The position numbers were made by a program, and so were the translations under genes. Positions 13,345 through 14,415 of a stretch of 14,415 nt of DNA are shown here, in pieces. This DNA is from Campylobacteraceae bacterium (lineage in GTDB: Bacteria; Campylobacterota; Campylobacteria; Campylobacterales; Sulfurovaceae). The stretch is from positions 1 through 14,415 of the forward strand of contig JALWZK010000236.1 in the NCBI GenBank assembly GCA_027002665.1, read 5' to 3'. How positions within the stretch are numbered: position 1 is the stretch's first letter; every line of letters starts with the position of its first letter. The notes beneath the pieces were generated by a model. It was not told the origin of the DNA. It did not search any database and was given only the letters and a program-made list of their open reading frames with translations.

Positions 13345-14415
13345 TTATTCCCTATATCTATTTATAATATCTTTCAATTTATCTATCTGCATAACTCCAA
13401 CAAGAACCTCTTTAATATAGTTTTTATCGTAATCTTCCCCATTTTCTAACTCTTTTAGAGTTAATAGAATTACATTCATGCTCCTATGCTGTTTTTTTAT
13501 TAAATCGGTATCTGCCAACTCCTTATCTATTAGGAGTATATCATATTTGCTATCTTGAATCTTATCATAGAGAGTAGCAATCTTATTAATCATCTCTATC
13601 TTATAACCCAAGTTGGATAAAACTTTTGAGAGTATCTGTCCCTCCAAAGGGTTTTTCTTAGCAATTAAGATTATCTTATCTTTATCCTCCATATCCTCAT
13701 CAAATATGAGATTAATAACTCCATCACTACTTTTATTACTATCTAACTCCTCCTCTTCTATAATATTACTACTCTCCTTAGTTGGAGCAGGTGGTTCTAC
13801 TATTACTTGAGTAAGAAATTTTTTTAATATAAATAGAAGTTCATTATTATCGATAGGTTTTGCGAGATAGTCATCTAAGCCATTATTTATAAATTTTTCT
13901 CTATCGCCCTTTAGGGCATTTGCCGTTAAGGCTACTATAGGTGTATGTTTTAAATTCTCCTCTTTCTCATAATTTAATATCTCATGAGTAGCTTCGATAC
14001 CGTCCATAACTGGCATCTGTATATCCATCAATATGAGGTCATATCCATTATAGTTTTTAACCTTATCAAATGCCTCCAATCCATTATTTGCTAACTCCAC
14101 CTCTATTCCATATTTAATTAATATCTGCTTAATTAGCTTTTGATTAATAAGATTATCCTCAGCTATCAATATTTTACCATTAAATTTAATTGTATTAAAT
14201 GGGGTGGGTATATTACTCTCTTTTGGGATTTCATGCTCTTCTATATTTATATTTTCATCTATGCAGTTTATAGCATTTAATATTTTAGTGGGTGTAATTG
14301 GCTTATAGATAACTCTACTACTGTTTATATTTAAACTCTCTATCTTTTTACGATTTTTAAAATTTGTAATTATTGTAACTTTATCTTTATCTAATTTATT
14401 AATCGTATTAAATAG
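13345..14415 (-). CDS. Multi-receiver regulatory protein, probably hybrid histidine kinase; 5' part outside window
   Basis: The frame stays open on the - strand from the window's right edge to TAA at 13345-13347, giving at least 356 residues. The first TTG (14169) would cut a receiver domain in its first strand, so it is not the real start. Visible parts: the end of one receiver-like domain (Lys-Pro in VIYKPITPTKILNAI), a linker, and a complete canonical receiver (KILIAEDNLINQKL, phosphoacceptor in LILMDIQMPVMDG, ALTANA, LAKPID). An acidic linker and a second receiver-like C-terminal domain follow. In the latter the acidic pair is replaced (LIAKKNP), though an Asp remains in LLIDKEL. The NQKL/MDIQMPVMDG type is usual in hybrid kinases. 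No kinase or Hpt domain is inside the window. It converges on argS. Confidence 0.85.
   Translation of the reverse strand, partial: LFNTINKLDKDKVTIITNFKNRKKIESLNINSSRVIYKPITPTKILNAINCIDENINIEEHEIPKESNIPTPFNTIKFNGKILIAEDNLINQKLIKQILIKYGIEVELANNGLEAFDKVKNYNGYDLILMDIQMPVMDGIEATHEILNYEKEENLKHTPIVALTANALKGDREKFINNGLDDYLAKPIDNNELLFILKKFLTQVIVEPPAPTKESSNIIEEEELDSNKSSDGVINLIFDEDMEDKDKIILIAKKNPLEGQILSKVLSNLGYKIEMINKIATLYDKIQDSKYDILLIDKELADTDLIKKQHRSMNVILLTLKELENGEDYDKNYIKEVLVGVMQIDKLKDIINRYRE

Noticed and set aside
13331..13358. Possible bidirectional terminator between argS and the convergent gene (GATATAG/CTATATC)
   Set aside because: Seven AT-rich pairs with a 14-base loop and no T tract; such matches are expected in this base composition.
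14167..14169. TTG as start of the - strand regulator
   Set aside because: It falls inside the first strand of a receiver domain, and the frame stays open to the window edge with further receiver-like sequence; the gene is simply cut by the window.

Overview
The window is AT-rich, densely coded DNA with strong use of AGA (Arg), ATA (Ile) and GAT codons throughout. It most likely comes from a member of the Campylobacterota (Epsilonproteobacteria). The best evidence is the block chePep-like (poly-E-rich) gene, gmk, tatA, argS at 9711-13337, which has the same gene order as HP0322-HP0319 in Helicobacter pylori. I cannot name the genus.

Layout. Positions 1-5613 hold a tightly packed, partly overlapping + strand operon. 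It encodes adenosylcobalamin-dependent glutamate (methylaspartate) mutase: small B12-binding subunit GlmS (first base of its start codon is outside the window), catalytic subunit GlmE, and the actin-like accessory/reactivation protein GlmL. Two unexpected partners are included: a single-pass membrane protein with two LysM domains between glmE and glmL, and an AMP-forming acyl/aminoacyl ligase (ANL superfamily) after glmL. Positions 5631-7820 encode a penicillin-binding protein 1C (PbpC), whose N-terminal membrane anchor can only be translated from a non-AUG start, most plausibly AUU. Positions 7867-9606 encode a PMT-family (GT39-like) membrane glycosyltransferase with an inserted periplasmic beta-rich domain. 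Then come the conserved chePep-gmk-tatA-argS block and, convergent on the - strand, the 3' part of a multi-receiver regulatory protein (probably a hybrid histidine kinase) that runs off the right edge.

How the genes may work together. The mutase retains its substrate- and cofactor-contacting residues, so it probably interconverts glutamate and 3-methylaspartate. No methylaspartate ammonia-lyase or other step of glutamate fermentation is visible. Instead the mutase is translationally chained to an ANL ligase, the combination used to make and activate 3-methylaspartate in vicenistatin-type biosynthesis. It is followed by three envelope proteins (LysM, PBP1C, PMT glycosyltransferase if one counts the LysM inside the operon). 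My inference is an undescribed pathway that makes and activates a methylaspartate-like unit for a cell-envelope polymer or metabolite. The carrier protein, decarboxylase or final transferase that would prove this is not in the window.

No tRNA, rRNA, CRISPR array, insertion sequence or attachment site was recognised. No gene-free stretch exceeds about 105 bases.
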